A stretch of 64,000 bases of DNA from an uncultured Bacteroidales bacterium (GCA_946999645.1 CAMQDS010000002.1:1-64000), one strand, 5' to 3'. Numbered from the stretch's first letter, positions 34,679-44,187 are shown. The notes: generated by a model from the sequence alone, not told the origin. A program made the numbers and translations.

Positions 34679-36025
34679 ATGTTAAAGGTCAATTTAGGAG
34701 GATGCAACTCCTTTGTTAAAAATGCAGAATATAAAGAATATGTTAATAAGGCTCTAAACTCTTTTGATGTTCTTGAAAGTGGAAAAGGGGCAGGCAATGA
34801 TTTTCTTGGTTGGATACATCTTCCTTCAAGTACTCCGGAAACACTTATAACAGAATTTGAAAAAGTACGTGACAGTTGGAAATCAAAAGGTGTAGATCTT
34901 GTTATTGCAATAGGCATAGGTGGTTCTTATCTTGGAGCAAGATGTGTTATTGAGGCTCTTTCACATAATTTTTCTAAGATGTTGAAAAGTGGAAAAACCT
35001 CACCTGAAGTTGTTTTTGCTGGAAATAATTTATCAGAAGAATACCTTGCCGAATTGTTAGATCTTATGGAAGAACGTAATGTGGCATGTATTGTTATATC
35101 AAAATCTGGTACTACCACAGAACCAGCAGTAGCATTCAGAATTGTAAAAGAATATATTGAAAAAAAGTATAGTGATAATGCTGAACGAATAGTTGCAATT
35201 ACAGATGCTACAAAGGGAGCTTTGAAAACCCTATCATCTCAAAAGGGATATAAGACATTTATCGTACCCGATAATGTCGGAGGTAGATTTTCTGTTCTTA
35301 CTCCAGTAGGTCTTCTTCCTATAGTTGTCGCAGGTTTTGATGCAAGGGAATTATTGAAAGGAGCCATAGAAGCAGAAAAGGTGCTGGCAGAAAGAAGTGA
35401 AGATAATGTTGCCGTGATGTATGCTGCAATGAGAAATCTTCTATATTCCAAATATGGAAAATCAATTGAAGTAATGGTAACATACAATCCTAAATTTCAA
35501 TACTTTGGAGAGTGGTGGAAACAACTTTACGGAGAATCTGAAGGAAAGGATGGAAAGGGTATTTTCCCTGCATCTGTAAATAATACTGCGGATTTACATT
35601 CAATGGGACAGTTTATTCAAGAAGGTTCACGCCTTATGTTTGAAACCGTTATCAATATTGAGAACAGTAATAGGAAAGTTGTTATAGATACCGATAGCCA
35701 GAACTTGGATCAACTTAATTACCTTGCAGGTCAAAGAGTTGAGCATTGTAATGCGATGGCACGTTTAGGAACCAAACTCGCACATATAGATGGTGGAGTT
35801 CCGCAATTAGAGGTATGTGTTGAAAGAATAAATGAGTTTAACCTCGGATTGTTGTTTTATTTCTTTGAATTTGCTTGCGGTATAAGTGCATATACCCTCG
35901 GTATTAATCCATTCAATCAGCCAGGAGTAGAAGCATATAAGAAAAATATGTTTGCACTTTTGAATAAACCAGGCTATGAAGAACAGAGCAAGGCTATACG
36001 TAAAGTGCTGGAAAACAATAATTAA
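34679..36025 (+). CDS. pgi: Glucose-6-phosphate isomerase
   Basis: Interconverts glucose 6-phosphate and fructose 6-phosphate in the cytoplasm. The 448-residue enzyme belongs to the short bacterial class. Signatures are IGIGGSYLGARCVIEAL, VISKSGTTTEPAVAFR, the DNVGGRFSVLTPVGLLP block and a C-terminal NPFNQPGVEAYKKNMFALL. The frame also has an ATG at 34646. Family alignment and the usual short N-terminus favour the ATG at 34679 (MLKVNLGGCNSFV). Its stop overlaps the mazG start by one base (TAATG). Confidence 0.95.
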   Translation: MLKVNLGGCNSFVKNAEYKEYVNKALNSFDVLESGKGAGNDFLGWIHLPSSTPETLITEFEKVRDSWKSKGVDLVIAIGIGGSYLGARCVIEALSHNFSKMLKSGKTSPEVVFAGNNLSEEYLAELLDLMEERNVACIVISKSGTTTEPAVAFRIVKEYIEKKYSDNAERIVAITDATKGALKTLSSQKGYKTFIVPDNVGGRFSVLTPVGLLPIVVAGFDARELLKGAIEAEKVLAERSEDNVAVMYAAMRNLLYSKYGKSIEVMVTYNPKFQYFGEWWKQLYGESEGKDGKGIFPASVNNTADLHSMGQFIQEGSRLMFETVINIENSNRKVVIDTDSQNLDQLNYLAGQRVEHCNAMARLGTKLAHIDGGVPQLEVCVERINEFNLGLLFYFFEFACGISAYTLGINPFNQPGVEAYKKNMFALLNKPGYEEQSKAIRKVLENNN

Positions 36026-36888
36026 TGGATAGCAAAATATTAAATCAGAAAAAGGAGAGTTTTGGTAGGCTCCTTGAAATAATGGACAGGCTACGTTCCG
36101 AGTGTCCTTGGAATAAGGCACAGACGATTGATACATTAAGACCGCTCACAATAGAGGAAGTGTATGAATTGAGTGATGCCATTTTGAAAAAGTCTGATAA
36201 TGATATAAAAAAGGAGTTAGGAGATGTCCTTCTTCATGTTGTTTTCTACTCAAAAATTGCAGAAGAAGAGAAAAAGTACAGTGTTAATGATGTGATAAAC
36301 TGTTTATGTGATAAAATGGTTTCACGCCATCCGCATGTTTTTTCTGACAAATGTAAGATGGACGCAGCAGCTGTTTCTGATAATTGGGAAATGATTAAGG
36401 CACGTGAGAAAGGAGGCAATAAGCGTATCCTTTCAGGCGTGCCTGATTCTCTTCCACCTATACTAAAAGCTTATTCTATGCAGGACAAGGCACGTGGAGT
36501 AGGTTTTGATTGGGATAAGAAAGAAGACGTATGGAGCAAAGTGAAAGAAGAACTTGGCGAATTACAAACTGAGTTTTCAGCTATGGCTAAAGAAAACGGT
36601 CATGCAGATAAATCGATTGGGGCTCCGTCAGAAGATTCTTCAGAAGAGTTCAAATCTGCATATTATAGGGCAGAAGAAGAATTGGGAGATTATCTTTTCT
36701 CAATAATAAATGCTGCACGCCTTTATGGTCTAAATCCTGATACTGCATTGAATAGAACTTGTGATAAGTTTCGCAGACGTTTTACTTACCTTGAAGAACA
36801 GACTATAAGAAAAGGAGAAGATTTGCATAATATCTCATTGGAGAAAATGAATAAGATTTGGGATGAGGCGAAGGCAGCTGGGCTTTAG
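36025..36888 (+). CDS. mazG: Nucleoside triphosphate pyrophosphohydrolase MazG
   Basis: Hydrolyses nucleoside triphosphates to monophosphates and pyrophosphate, a housecleaning role. The 287-residue protein has two MazG domains. The N-terminal one begins at RLRSECPWNKAQTIDTLRP, with metal ligands in EEVYELSDAI and KELGDVLLHVVFY. The C-terminal one contains EEELGDYLFSIINAARLYGLNPDTAL and DKFRRRFTYLE. It is translationally coupled to pgi. Confidence 0.96.
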   Translation: MDSKILNQKKESFGRLLEIMDRLRSECPWNKAQTIDTLRPLTIEEVYELSDAILKKSDNDIKKELGDVLLHVVFYSKIAEEEKKYSVNDVINCLCDKMVSRHPHVFSDKCKMDAAAVSDNWEMIKAREKGGNKRILSGVPDSLPPILKAYSMQDKARGVGFDWDKKEDVWSKVKEELGELQTEFSAMAKENGHADKSIGAPSEDSSEEFKSAYYRAEEELGDYLFSIINAARLYGLNPDTALNRTCDKFRRRFTYLEEQTIRKGEDLHNISLEKMNKIWDEAKAAGL

Positions 36889-36906
36889 AAAAACAATGAA
36901 TTTTTG

Positions 36907-36914
36907 TATATTTG
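36907..36914 (+). promoter_or_regulatory. Predicted promoter -7 box for the 36942-39637 genes
   Basis: TATATTTG matches TAnnTTTG and is followed 28 bases later by the ATG at 36942. Confidence 0.55.
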
Positions 36915-36941
36915 CAGGTCATACAAAAACCGAAGCCTATT

Positions 36942-38072
36942 ATGCAAAAATATAAAGTAGTCGAAGTTACGACCAAAAAAGAACTGCAAATGTTCATAAA
37001 GTTTCCTGATGAACTTTATCGGGACTGTGAGCAGTATGTACCTCCACTTCATAGGGAACAAGAATTTGCTCTTACAAAAACAGCTTCCTTAAAATATTGC
37101 ACGCGTAAAATGTGGATGGTGCTTTTATGCGGTGAAAAAGATAAAGTAGTAGGGCGTATCTGTGGAATGATAAATCCAAGGTACAATGAAAAATATGGTA
37201 CAAAAAGGGCAAGGTTTGGTTGGTTTGACACAATTAACGATATAGAAGTTGCCAGATTGTTGATAAACGTTGCAGAGCAGTGGGCTAAGTCCCAGGGTAT
37301 GAATGAAATACATGGACCTCTCTACTACAACACTCTTGGTAAACAAGGTATGCTCATAGAAGGCTTTGAAAATATACCTCCATTCAACTGCATATATAAT
37401 TATTCCTATTATCCGGAGCTTATAGAAAAATTGGGCTTCACAAAAGAGTGCGATTGGTTACAATACAAGATGATTTCCGATCACGGTGTCCCCGAAAAGG
37501 TAACGAGAATAGCAGGGATGCTTAGAGAAAGGTATAATCTTCATGAAGGTAGTATAGACAAACTCAAAAAAGACAAAGAAATGGTTAAACATTTCTTTGA
37601 AGTTTATAATGAAAGTTTTGCAGATTCTGTATATAATTTCATTCCTTTTACAGATGAAGAGGTTGAGGAAGAAGCGGCTTCAGTTATGAAATTTCTAAAT
37701 GACAAGACTAGCGTCATCATTTTAGATAATAATAATCATTTGGTTGCTTTCGGTATTGCCTTTCCTACCATTTCTAAAGCTTTGCAAAAGGCTAAGGGAA
37801 AGTTGTTTCCATTCGGTTGGTTCCACTTGATGAGAGCTATGCACGATCTTCATACGGTTGATCTTATGCTTAATGGAGCAGTACCTAAATGGCAAAATAG
37901 TGGTGTATCCGCAGTTTATCATTGTGCTATGTCTCAGAGATGTATAAAATACGGTACTCATTGGGCAATAGCAAATCCTCAGATAGAAAACAACAGTGCA
38001 GTTAATGTTTGGTCGAAATATGAACACGAACTATATATGAGACGTCGCTGTTATATAAAATCAATAAAATAG
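36942..38072 (+). CDS. GNAT-like protein of a conserved Bacteroidota family
   Basis: A 376-residue cytoplasmic protein starting MQKYKVVEVTTKKELQMFIKFP. Frame-extension to a TTG at 36912 would overlap the promoter box, so the ATG at 36942 is used. The N-terminal half has RICGMINPRYNEKYGTKRARFGWFDTIND and GPLYYNTLGKQGMLIEGFENIPPF, where the second block occupies the position of an acetyl-CoA loop. The second half also has a GNAT-like core (VIILDNNNHLVAFGIAFP). Relatives are widespread in Bacteroidales and usually annotated as hypothetical or N-acetyltransferase. Substrate is unknown. The gene precedes prfA by 3 bases. Confidence 0.7.
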   Translation: MQKYKVVEVTTKKELQMFIKFPDELYRDCEQYVPPLHREQEFALTKTASLKYCTRKMWMVLLCGEKDKVVGRICGMINPRYNEKYGTKRARFGWFDTINDIEVARLLINVAEQWAKSQGMNEIHGPLYYNTLGKQGMLIEGFENIPPFNCIYNYSYYPELIEKLGFTKECDWLQYKMISDHGVPEKVTRIAGMLRERYNLHEGSIDKLKKDKEMVKHFFEVYNESFADSVYNFIPFTDEEVEEEAASVMKFLNDKTSVIILDNNNHLVAFGIAFPTISKALQKAKGKLFPFGWFHLMRAMHDLHTVDLMLNGAVPKWQNSGVSAVYHCAMSQRCIKYGTHWAIANPQIENNSAVNVWSKYEHELYMRRRCYIKSIK

Positions 38073-38075
38073 AAT

Positions 38076-39173
38076 ATGGCTGATAATAACAATACATTAT
38101 TAGAAAAGGTGTTGAGCCTCCAAGATAAATATAAGGCTCTCCAGGAACAATTATCTTCTCCTGAAGTGATGTCCGATATGAAAAGATATGTGCAACTGAA
38201 TAAGGACTATAAGGAACTTCAGCCAATTATTAATGCTGGACTTGAATATGAAAAAATGCTTAATAATCTTGCTTCTGCCAAAGATATATTAGTCAATGAG
38301 AAAGATGACGAATTAAAAGATATGGCAAGAGAAGAGATTGCATCAATAGAGCCTCTTCTCCCTGATATGGAGCAGAATATAAAACTTTTACTTATACCAG
38401 CAGATCCAGATGACGAGAAAAATGCCATGATAGAAATTCGTGGCGGTGCAGGTGGTGACGAAGCGGCTATTTTTGCCGGAGACCTTTTCCGTATGTATTC
38501 AAAGTTTGCAGAAAAGAAAGGTTGGAAACTTGAAATCACAGATCAAGCCCCTGGTGCATCAGGAGGATACAAACAAGTAGTATTCAAACTATCATCCAAT
38601 TCCGATGGTGTATATGGAATTATGAAATACGAATCAGGAGTACATCGTGTACAGCGTGTACCACAGACTGAGACTCAAGGACGTTTACAGACTTCGGCTG
38701 CTTCTGTTGCTGTATTTCCAGAAGCGGGAGAATTTGATATTGATTTGGATATGAACGATATACGTAAAGACACTTACTGTTCTTCTGGACCAGGAGGACA
38801 AGGAGTGAACACTACCTATTCCGCAGTGCGTCTAACACATATTCCTTCAGGTATAGTAGTTCAGTGTCAGGAAGAGCGTTCACAGTTGAAGAATTTTGAT
38901 AGAGCCTTAGAAGAACTCCGTACAAGGTTGTACAATATGGAGCATCAAAAATATCTTGATGGCATTGCTGCAAAACGAAAAACAATGGTGTCAACAGGAG
39001 ACCGCTCAGCAAAAATCCGCACATATAACTATCCTCAGTCCCGTGTTACCGATCATAGAATCAACTGGACAATGTATAATCTCCCTGTATTTATGGATGG
39101 AGATATACAGGAATGTATAGACCAATTGCAAATAGCAGAAAATGCAGAGCGTCTTAAAGAAGCAGGAGAATAA
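38076..39173 (+). CDS. prfA: Peptide chain release factor 1
   Basis: Recognises UAA and UAG stop codons and triggers peptide release. The 365-residue protein has the N-terminal coiled domain and the codon-reading loop HRVQRVPQTETQGR, where PQT fills the PxT anticodon-like position. The catalytic GGQ lies in SSGPGGQGVNTT. This is the full RF1 length and order. It ends two bases before queF. Confidence 0.97.
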   Translation: MADNNNTLLEKVLSLQDKYKALQEQLSSPEVMSDMKRYVQLNKDYKELQPIINAGLEYEKMLNNLASAKDILVNEKDDELKDMAREEIASIEPLLPDMEQNIKLLLIPADPDDEKNAMIEIRGGAGGDEAAIFAGDLFRMYSKFAEKKGWKLEITDQAPGASGGYKQVVFKLSSNSDGVYGIMKYESGVHRVQRVPQTETQGRLQTSAASVAVFPEAGEFDIDLDMNDIRKDTYCSSGPGGQGVNTTYSAVRLTHIPSGIVVQCQEERSQLKNFDRALEELRTRLYNMEHQKYLDGIAAKRKTMVSTGDRSAKIRTYNYPQSRVTDHRINWTMYNLPVFMDGDIQECIDQLQIAENAERLKEAGE

Positions 39174-39175
39174 GT

Positions 39176-39637
39176 ATGTCAGAAGGAAGAGAAAAAGAGG
39201 GCCTGAAAAATCTCGGAAAGAGAACGGATTATACCTTTGATTACAATCCGGAATTATTGGAAACCTTTGTTAACAGGCACCAGGAAAACGATTACTGGGT
39301 AAGGTTTAATTGCCCTGAATTTACTTCATTATGCCCGATTACAGGGCAACCTGATTATGCGGAAATAAGGATAAGTTATGTTCCTGATATAAAAATGGTT
39401 GAAAGTAAAAGTCTGAAATTATATCTTTTCAGTTTTCGCAATCACGGAGATTTTCATGAAGATTGTGTAAACAAGATAATGAAAGACTTAATAAAACTCA
39501 TGGAGCCTAAATATATAGAAGTTACAGGTTTATTTACACCGAGGGGAGGAATAAGTATCTTCCCTTATGCAAATTATGGTAAACCTGGAACTAAGTGGGA
39601 GAAATTGGCAGAGGAGCGTTTTTCAACTCATGAATAA
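39176..39637 (+). CDS. queF: NADPH-dependent 7-cyano-7-deazaguanine reductase
   Basis: Reduces preQ0 to preQ1 in queuosine biosynthesis. The 153-residue protein is the short (type I) QueF. The active-site Cys is in FTSLCPITGQPDYAEI, where the Asp of GQPD is the proton donor. The QueF motif is ESKSLKLYLFSFRNHGDFHED. No other queuosine gene is in the window. It shares the prfA transcript by spacing. Confidence 0.96.
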   Translation: MSEGREKEGLKNLGKRTDYTFDYNPELLETFVNRHQENDYWVRFNCPEFTSLCPITGQPDYAEIRISYVPDIKMVESKSLKLYLFSFRNHGDFHEDCVNKIMKDLIKLMEPKYIEVTGLFTPRGGISIFPYANYGKPGTKWEKLAEERFSTHE

Positions 39638-39667
39638 AGGATACACTAATAAAAATATCTAAAGCCA

Positions 39668-40933
39668 ATGAAAGATATAAGAATATGTGTAATAGGTTTA
39701 GGCTATGTAGGTCTTCCCTTAGCACGATTATTTTCAACAAAATTTCCTACTATTGGCTACGATATGAATCGTACAAGAGTAGAGGCTCTTAATTCAGGTA
39801 GGGATGATACCATGGAAATATCCTCCGAACTATTGCAATCGGCACTTGCAGGAGGATTAAAATGTACAAGCGATATAGAAGAAATAAGAGAAAGTAATTT
39901 CTATGTTGTAGCCGTGCCTACCCCTGTAGATGAAAATAACAGACCTGATTTGAAGCCTCTATTGGGCGCAAGTGATACAGTAGGTAAAGTAATATCTAAA
40001 GGTGATATAGTTGTGTATGAATCAACTGTTTATCCTGGTGTAACAGAAGAAGAATGTCTGCCTGTAGTTGAAAGAGTGTCAGGTCTTAAACTCAATAAGG
40101 ATTTTTATGCTGGGTATTCACCAGAGCGAATTAATCCTGGAGATAAACAACATACAGTAGAATATATCAAGAAAGTTACCTCTGGCTCAACTCCAGAGAT
40201 AGCAGATATTGTCGATGCTGTATATAATACGGTATTAAAAAACGGTACTCATAAAGCTCCTTCAATCAAGGTAGCAGAAGCATCAAAAATAATTGAAAAT
40301 TCTCAGCGAGACGTAAATATTGCCTTTATGAATGAACTTGCTAAGATATTCAATGCTATGGATATAGATACTCACGATGTAATAGAGGCTGCTTCTTCCA
40401 AATGGAACTTTATTAAATTGTCCCCAGGATTGGTAGGCGGTCATTGCATAAGTGTAGATCCTTATTATCTTATCCAAAAAGCCCAGGTGTACGGAGTCTT
40501 GCCAAGGGTAATGAGTAGTGCCAGAAGACTAAATGACGGTATGGGGGCTTATGTCGCTAATCAGACAATTAAGTGTATGAATAAGAAAGGGATATTGGTC
40601 AAGGATGCCAAAATCCTTATAATGGGTTTTACATTCAAAGAGAATTGCCCTGATATTCGTAATACAAAAGTTGTAGATATTTATCATACCCTTCTTGAAT
40701 ATACGTCTAATATAACCGTTTTTGATCCTATGGCAGATATAGAAAAGTCTAAACGGGAATATGGCATTGAGGTAGTTAAGAACATTCCAGAAAGTAAATA
40801 TGATGCTGTTATTTATGCTGTATCGCATAAATCTTTTGAGTCTTTAGATGTAAAATCTTTTATCAAAAGTAACGGTGTAATATATGACGTTAAAGGAGTT
40901 TTACCTCGTGAAATAGTTGATAGCAGACTATAG
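39668..40933 (+). CDS. UDP-sugar 6-dehydrogenase (WecC/TviB type)
   Basis: NAD-dependent enzyme that oxidises a UDP-hexosamine to its uronic acid, for surface polysaccharide synthesis. The 421-residue protein has an N-terminal Rossmann motif CVIGLGYVGLPLARLF, VAVPTPVDENNRPDL, and the catalytic Cys in GGHCISVDPYYL. GFTFKENCPDIRNTKV lies in the C-terminal domain. This pattern fits UDP-N-acetylmannosamine or UDP-N-acetylgalactosamine dehydrogenases better than UDP-glucose dehydrogenases, but exact substrate is not certain. It leads a run of four sugar-nucleotide genes. Confidence 0.88.
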   Translation: MKDIRICVIGLGYVGLPLARLFSTKFPTIGYDMNRTRVEALNSGRDDTMEISSELLQSALAGGLKCTSDIEEIRESNFYVVAVPTPVDENNRPDLKPLLGASDTVGKVISKGDIVVYESTVYPGVTEEECLPVVERVSGLKLNKDFYAGYSPERINPGDKQHTVEYIKKVTSGSTPEIADIVDAVYNTVLKNGTHKAPSIKVAEASKIIENSQRDVNIAFMNELAKIFNAMDIDTHDVIEAASSKWNFIKLSPGLVGGHCISVDPYYLIQKAQVYGVLPRVMSSARRLNDGMGAYVANQTIKCMNKKGILVKDAKILIMGFTFKENCPDIRNTKVVDIYHTLLEYTSNITVFDPMADIEKSKREYGIEVVKNIPESKYDAVIYAVSHKSFESLDVKSFIKSNGVIYDVKGVLPREIVDSRL

Positions 40934-40945
40934 AATATTACAGAT

Positions 40946-41830
40946 ATGAGAGGCATTGTTCTTGCTGGAGGCGGAGGTACCAGGTTGTACCCTATTACAA
41001 AAGGTGTAAGTAAGCAACTTCTGCCTGTTTATGATAAACCTATGATTTATTATCCTATTTCTGTACTGATGCTTGCTGGAATTAGGGATATACTCATAAT
41101 ATCTACACCTGCTGATTTACCTGGATTTAAAAGGCTTCTTGGAGATGGCTCTGATTTTGGTTTGCATCTTGAATTTGCGGAGCAACCTTCACCTGATGGT
41201 CTGGCACAAGCCTTCATAATAGGTGAAAAATTCATTGGAAATGACAGTGTCTGCTTGGTCCTTGGTGATAATATCTTTCATGGAAGTTATTTCACCGGGT
41301 TGCTTGAAGATGCAGTAATGAAGGCAGATGAGGGTGTAGCCACCGTGTTCGGATATAGAGTAAATGATCCTCAAAGATATGGAGTTGCGGAATTTGACTC
41401 TGTTGGAAATTGTTTGAGTATAGAAGAAAAGCCAAAATATCCAAAATCAAATTATGCAGTAGTCGGTTTGTATTTCTATCCTAACAGTGTGGTTGAGATT
41501 GCAAAATCAGTAAAACCATCTGAACGTGGCGAATTAGAAATTACCTCTGTAAATCAGGCATTTTTACAAAATAGAAAATTAAAAGTAAAGACTTTGCCAC
41601 GCGGATTTGCTTGGTTGGATACTGGTACACATGATTCCCTTTCAGAAGCCTCAATATATATTGAAACAATAGAAAAAAGACAGGGGTTAAAAATTGCCTG
41701 TCTTGAAGAGATAGCTTTTCGTAACGGTTGGATTTCTGCAACAGAATTGAAAAAAATTGCAGAGCCTATGCTCAAAAATCAGTATGGACTGTATTTAATG
41801 AAATTAGTTGATGAGACTTTGAATAAATAG
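40946..41830 (+). CDS. rfbA: Glucose-1-phosphate thymidylyltransferase
   Basis: Makes dTDP-glucose from glucose 1-phosphate and dTTP, the first step to dTDP-rhamnose and other deoxysugars. The 294-residue protein has the nucleotidyltransferase signature LAGGGGTRLYPITKGVSKQL, then LVLGDNIFHG, EEKPKYPKSNYAV and AWLDTGTHDSL. It is the normal length for RfbA/RmlA. The next gene, rfbC, starts 7 bases later. Confidence 0.97.
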   Translation: MRGIVLAGGGGTRLYPITKGVSKQLLPVYDKPMIYYPISVLMLAGIRDILIISTPADLPGFKRLLGDGSDFGLHLEFAEQPSPDGLAQAFIIGEKFIGNDSVCLVLGDNIFHGSYFTGLLEDAVMKADEGVATVFGYRVNDPQRYGVAEFDSVGNCLSIEEKPKYPKSNYAVVGLYFYPNSVVEIAKSVKPSERGELEITSVNQAFLQNRKLKVKTLPRGFAWLDTGTHDSLSEASIYIETIEKRQGLKIACLEEIAFRNGWISATELKKIAEPMLKNQYGLYLMKLVDETLNK

Positions 41831-41837
41831 CCATAAT

Positions 41838-42386
41838 ATGATTAGAATTATCCCTACAGCCATTGAAGATGTTAAAATTATTGAACCTGTTGTCTTTAAG
41901 GATGATAGGGGATATTTTTTCGAGGCTTGGTCTCAACGTGTTTTTGATGAAAATGTAACACCTATAAAATTTGTCCAAGACAATGAAAGTTTATCTTCAT
42001 ACGGAGTTATAAGAGGGTTGCATTTTCAACGTGGCATATATGCGCAGTCTAAATTAGTTTCTGTAGTTGCAGGTGCCGTGTTAGATGTTGCTGTAGACAT
42101 ACGAAAAGGAAGTCCCACTTTTGGAAAGCATATAGCCGTTGAATTATCTGGAGAAAATCACCGTCAACTATTTATTCCAAGAGGTTTTGCACATGGTTTC
42201 AGTGTCCTATCAGAAAAAGCCATATTCAGATATAAATGTGACGGATACTATAACCCCGAAAGCGAGGGCGGAATTCTTTTTAACGACCCTGATTTAAATA
42301 TAGATTGGAAAATTCCTCAAAAGGACAGGATTATCAGTCCTAAGGACATAAAATGGCCTGTTCTTTCCAAAGTTGAAACATATTAA
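41838..42386 (+). CDS. rfbC: dTDP-4-dehydrorhamnose 3,5-epimerase
   Basis: Epimerises dTDP-4-keto-6-deoxyglucose at C3 and C5. The 182-residue cupin has DDRGYFFEAWSQRVF, FVQDNESLSSYGVIRGLHFQ with the catalytic His, and FIPRGFAHGFSVLSEKA. The length is standard. It sits between rfbA and rfbB in one transcript. Confidence 0.97.
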   Translation: MIRIIPTAIEDVKIIEPVVFKDDRGYFFEAWSQRVFDENVTPIKFVQDNESLSSYGVIRGLHFQRGIYAQSKLVSVVAGAVLDVAVDIRKGSPTFGKHIAVELSGENHRQLFIPRGFAHGFSVLSEKAIFRYKCDGYYNPESEGGILFNDPDLNIDWKIPQKDRIISPKDIKWPVLSKVETY

Positions 42387-42398
42387 TCCCTACCAATA

Positions 42399-43526
42399 AT
42401 GGAAAAAAGAACAATAATGGTAACCGGTGGGGCAGGATTCATCGGTAGCAGTGTAGTAAGACATTTTGTTAAAAAATATTCCGACTACAAAATAATAAAT
42501 GTAGACAAACTTACATATGCCGGAAATCTTGAAAATCTTAAAGATATAGAGCATTTTCCTAACTATTCTTTTATTAAAGCCGATATTTGTGATTTTGTGG
42601 ATATGTGTAGGATAATTGAGGAAAATGAAGTAGACGGCATTATTCACTTAGCGGCAGAAAGTCATGTGGACCGTTCAATCAAAGATCCTTTTACATTTGC
42701 AAGAACCAACGTGATGGGAACTTTGTCTTTACTGCAGGCAGCAAGACTATATTGGGAAAAGTCACCTTCAAAATACTCCGGAAAACTTTTTTATCACGTT
42801 TCAACAGATGAAGTATATGGTGCCCTTGAACTCTCATGTCCAAATGGCACAGGCATTATAAACGAATGTGGAGGAGGTCCTTATGGTCGTGACTTTTTTA
42901 CGGAGAATACCGCTTATATGCCTCATAGTCCTTACAGTGCCTCCAAGGCATCAGGTGACCATTTTGTAAGGTCTTTTCATGATACTTATGGTTTTCCTAT
43001 TATTATATCAAATTGTTCAAATAATTACGGTCCTTATCAGTTTCCTGAAAAATTGATTCCTTTGTGTATCAATAATATACGAAATAAAAAACCTCTTCCT
43101 ATATACGGTACTGGAGAAAATGTAAGAGATTGGCTTTATGTTGAGGATCACTCAAAAGCAATAGATCTTTTATTTCATAAGGGTAGGGTAGGTCAAACTT
43201 ATAATATCGGTGGTTTTAATGAATGGAAAAATATAGATATAGTAAAATTATTAATTAAAATAACCGATAAACTCCTTGGTCGTCAAGAAAATGAAGATAT
43301 AGGTCTTATCACTTTTGTGAAGGATAGGGCAGGACACGATTTGAGATATGCCATAGACTCTTCAAAGTTAAGAGATGAACTTGGTTGGCAGCCTTCATTA
43401 CAATTTGAAGAAGGACTTGAAAAGACAGTAAAATGGTATATTGAAAACCGGAAGTGGCTTGAAAATGTCACTTCCGGAGACTATATGAATTATTATCAAG
43501 ATATGTATAAATTATCTCTTTCCTGA
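42399..43526 (+). CDS. rfbB: dTDP-glucose 4,6-dehydratase
   Basis: Converts dTDP-glucose to dTDP-4-keto-6-deoxyglucose. The 375-residue extended SDR enzyme has the NAD motif VTGGAGFIGSSVVRHF, the SHVDRSI motif, THR-type residues around HVSTDEVYG, and the YSASKAS active site. NCSNNYGPYQFPEKLIPL is typical of RfbB. The final rhamnose gene, rfbD, is not present downstream. The gene is convergent with eda and overlaps it by 15 bases. Confidence 0.97.
   Translation: MEKRTIMVTGGAGFIGSSVVRHFVKKYSDYKIINVDKLTYAGNLENLKDIEHFPNYSFIKADICDFVDMCRIIEENEVDGIIHLAAESHVDRSIKDPFTFARTNVMGTLSLLQAARLYWEKSPSKYSGKLFYHVSTDEVYGALELSCPNGTGIINECGGGPYGRDFFTENTAYMPHSPYSASKASGDHFVRSFHDTYGFPIIISNCSNNYGPYQFPEKLIPLCINNIRNKKPLPIYGTGENVRDWLYVEDHSKAIDLLFHKGRVGQTYNIGGFNEWKNIDIVKLLIKITDKLLGRQENEDIGLITFVKDRAGHDLRYAIDSSKLRDELGWQPSLQFEEGLEKTVKWYIENRKWLENVTSGDYMNYYQDMYKLSLS
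43448..43477. other. Perfect hairpin inside the 3' end of rfbB
   Basis: Arms CCGGAAGTG (43448-43456) and CACTTCCGG (43469-43477) pair perfectly with a 12-base loop, inside the coding sequence about 50 bases before the stop. No U-run follows on the plus strand. It may limit read-through between the convergent rfbB and eda genes, which leave no intergenic space, or may be chance. Confidence 0.35.
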
Positions 43527-44183
43527 CAAAAAATATTCAAGTGAATTTTTGCATAAAGATGATATTCTATTCCAATCTTGTGATGTAATTGCTTCTTTAG
43601 GGAAAAGTTTTGATCCCATTCCCACAGCTGTAACTCCTGAAGCCGCCCAACTTTTCAGATTATCTTCAGTTGGCTCAACAGAGCCTGTTACCATCAGCAT
43701 TGTCCATGGCAATGGTGCGAGTATGCTCTTTACAAAGCCGGGTCCACCGACACTTCCTGCAGGGAATACCTTTATCAGGTCACAGCCTACTTCTGCTGCA
43801 TTGCAAATCTCTGTTACGCTGCCGCACCCAGGTGAATACGGTATGCCTCTTCTATTGCAGAGTTTTGCAACCTCTATATTGAATGAAGGAGAAACAATGA
43901 AATTTGCTCCTAATTGAATATATAGCGCTGCCGTTGGGGCATCGAGGACTGTGCCGGCACCTAAAATAAGATCTGGACAGTCCACTTTGAGTGACTTTAC
44001 CAATTCATTAAAGACTTCATGTGCAAAGTCGCCTCTATTAGTAAATTCAAATGCTCTGATACCTCCATCATAACATGCCTTAACGACATTCTTGGCTATA
44101 TTTATATCAGAATTGTAAAATACAGGCACTATGCCTGTTTTTTGTATAGCAGATAAAGTCTGCAACTTTGTAAATCTTGCCAT
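43512..44183 (-). CDS. eda: KDPG aldolase (2-dehydro-3-deoxyphosphogluconate aldolase)
   Basis: Cleaves 2-keto-3-deoxy-6-phosphogluconate to pyruvate and glyceraldehyde 3-phosphate. The 223-residue start MARFTKLQTLSAIQKTGIVPVFY at 44183 was chosen. The frame continues to 44219 inside kdgK, but the extra residues are not family-like. Class I aldolase marks are the ALRAFEFTNRGD-type region, LGAGTVLDAPTAALYIQLGANFIVSPSF with the Schiff-base Lys expected later, and the DLIKVFPAGSVGGPGFVK block where that Lys lies. It is the last gene of the uronate operon, 4 bases after kdgK. Confidence 0.93.
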   Translation of the reverse strand: MARFTKLQTLSAIQKTGIVPVFYNSDINIAKNVVKACYDGGIRAFEFTNRGDFAHEVFNELVKSLKVDCPDLILGAGTVLDAPTAALYIQLGANFIVSPSFNIEVAKLCNRRGIPYSPGCGSVTEICNAAEVGCDLIKVFPAGSVGGPGFVKSILAPLPWTMLMVTGSVEPTEDNLKSWAASGVTAVGMGSKLFPKEAITSQDWNRISSLCKNSLEYFLSGKR

Positions 44184-44187
44184 AATT

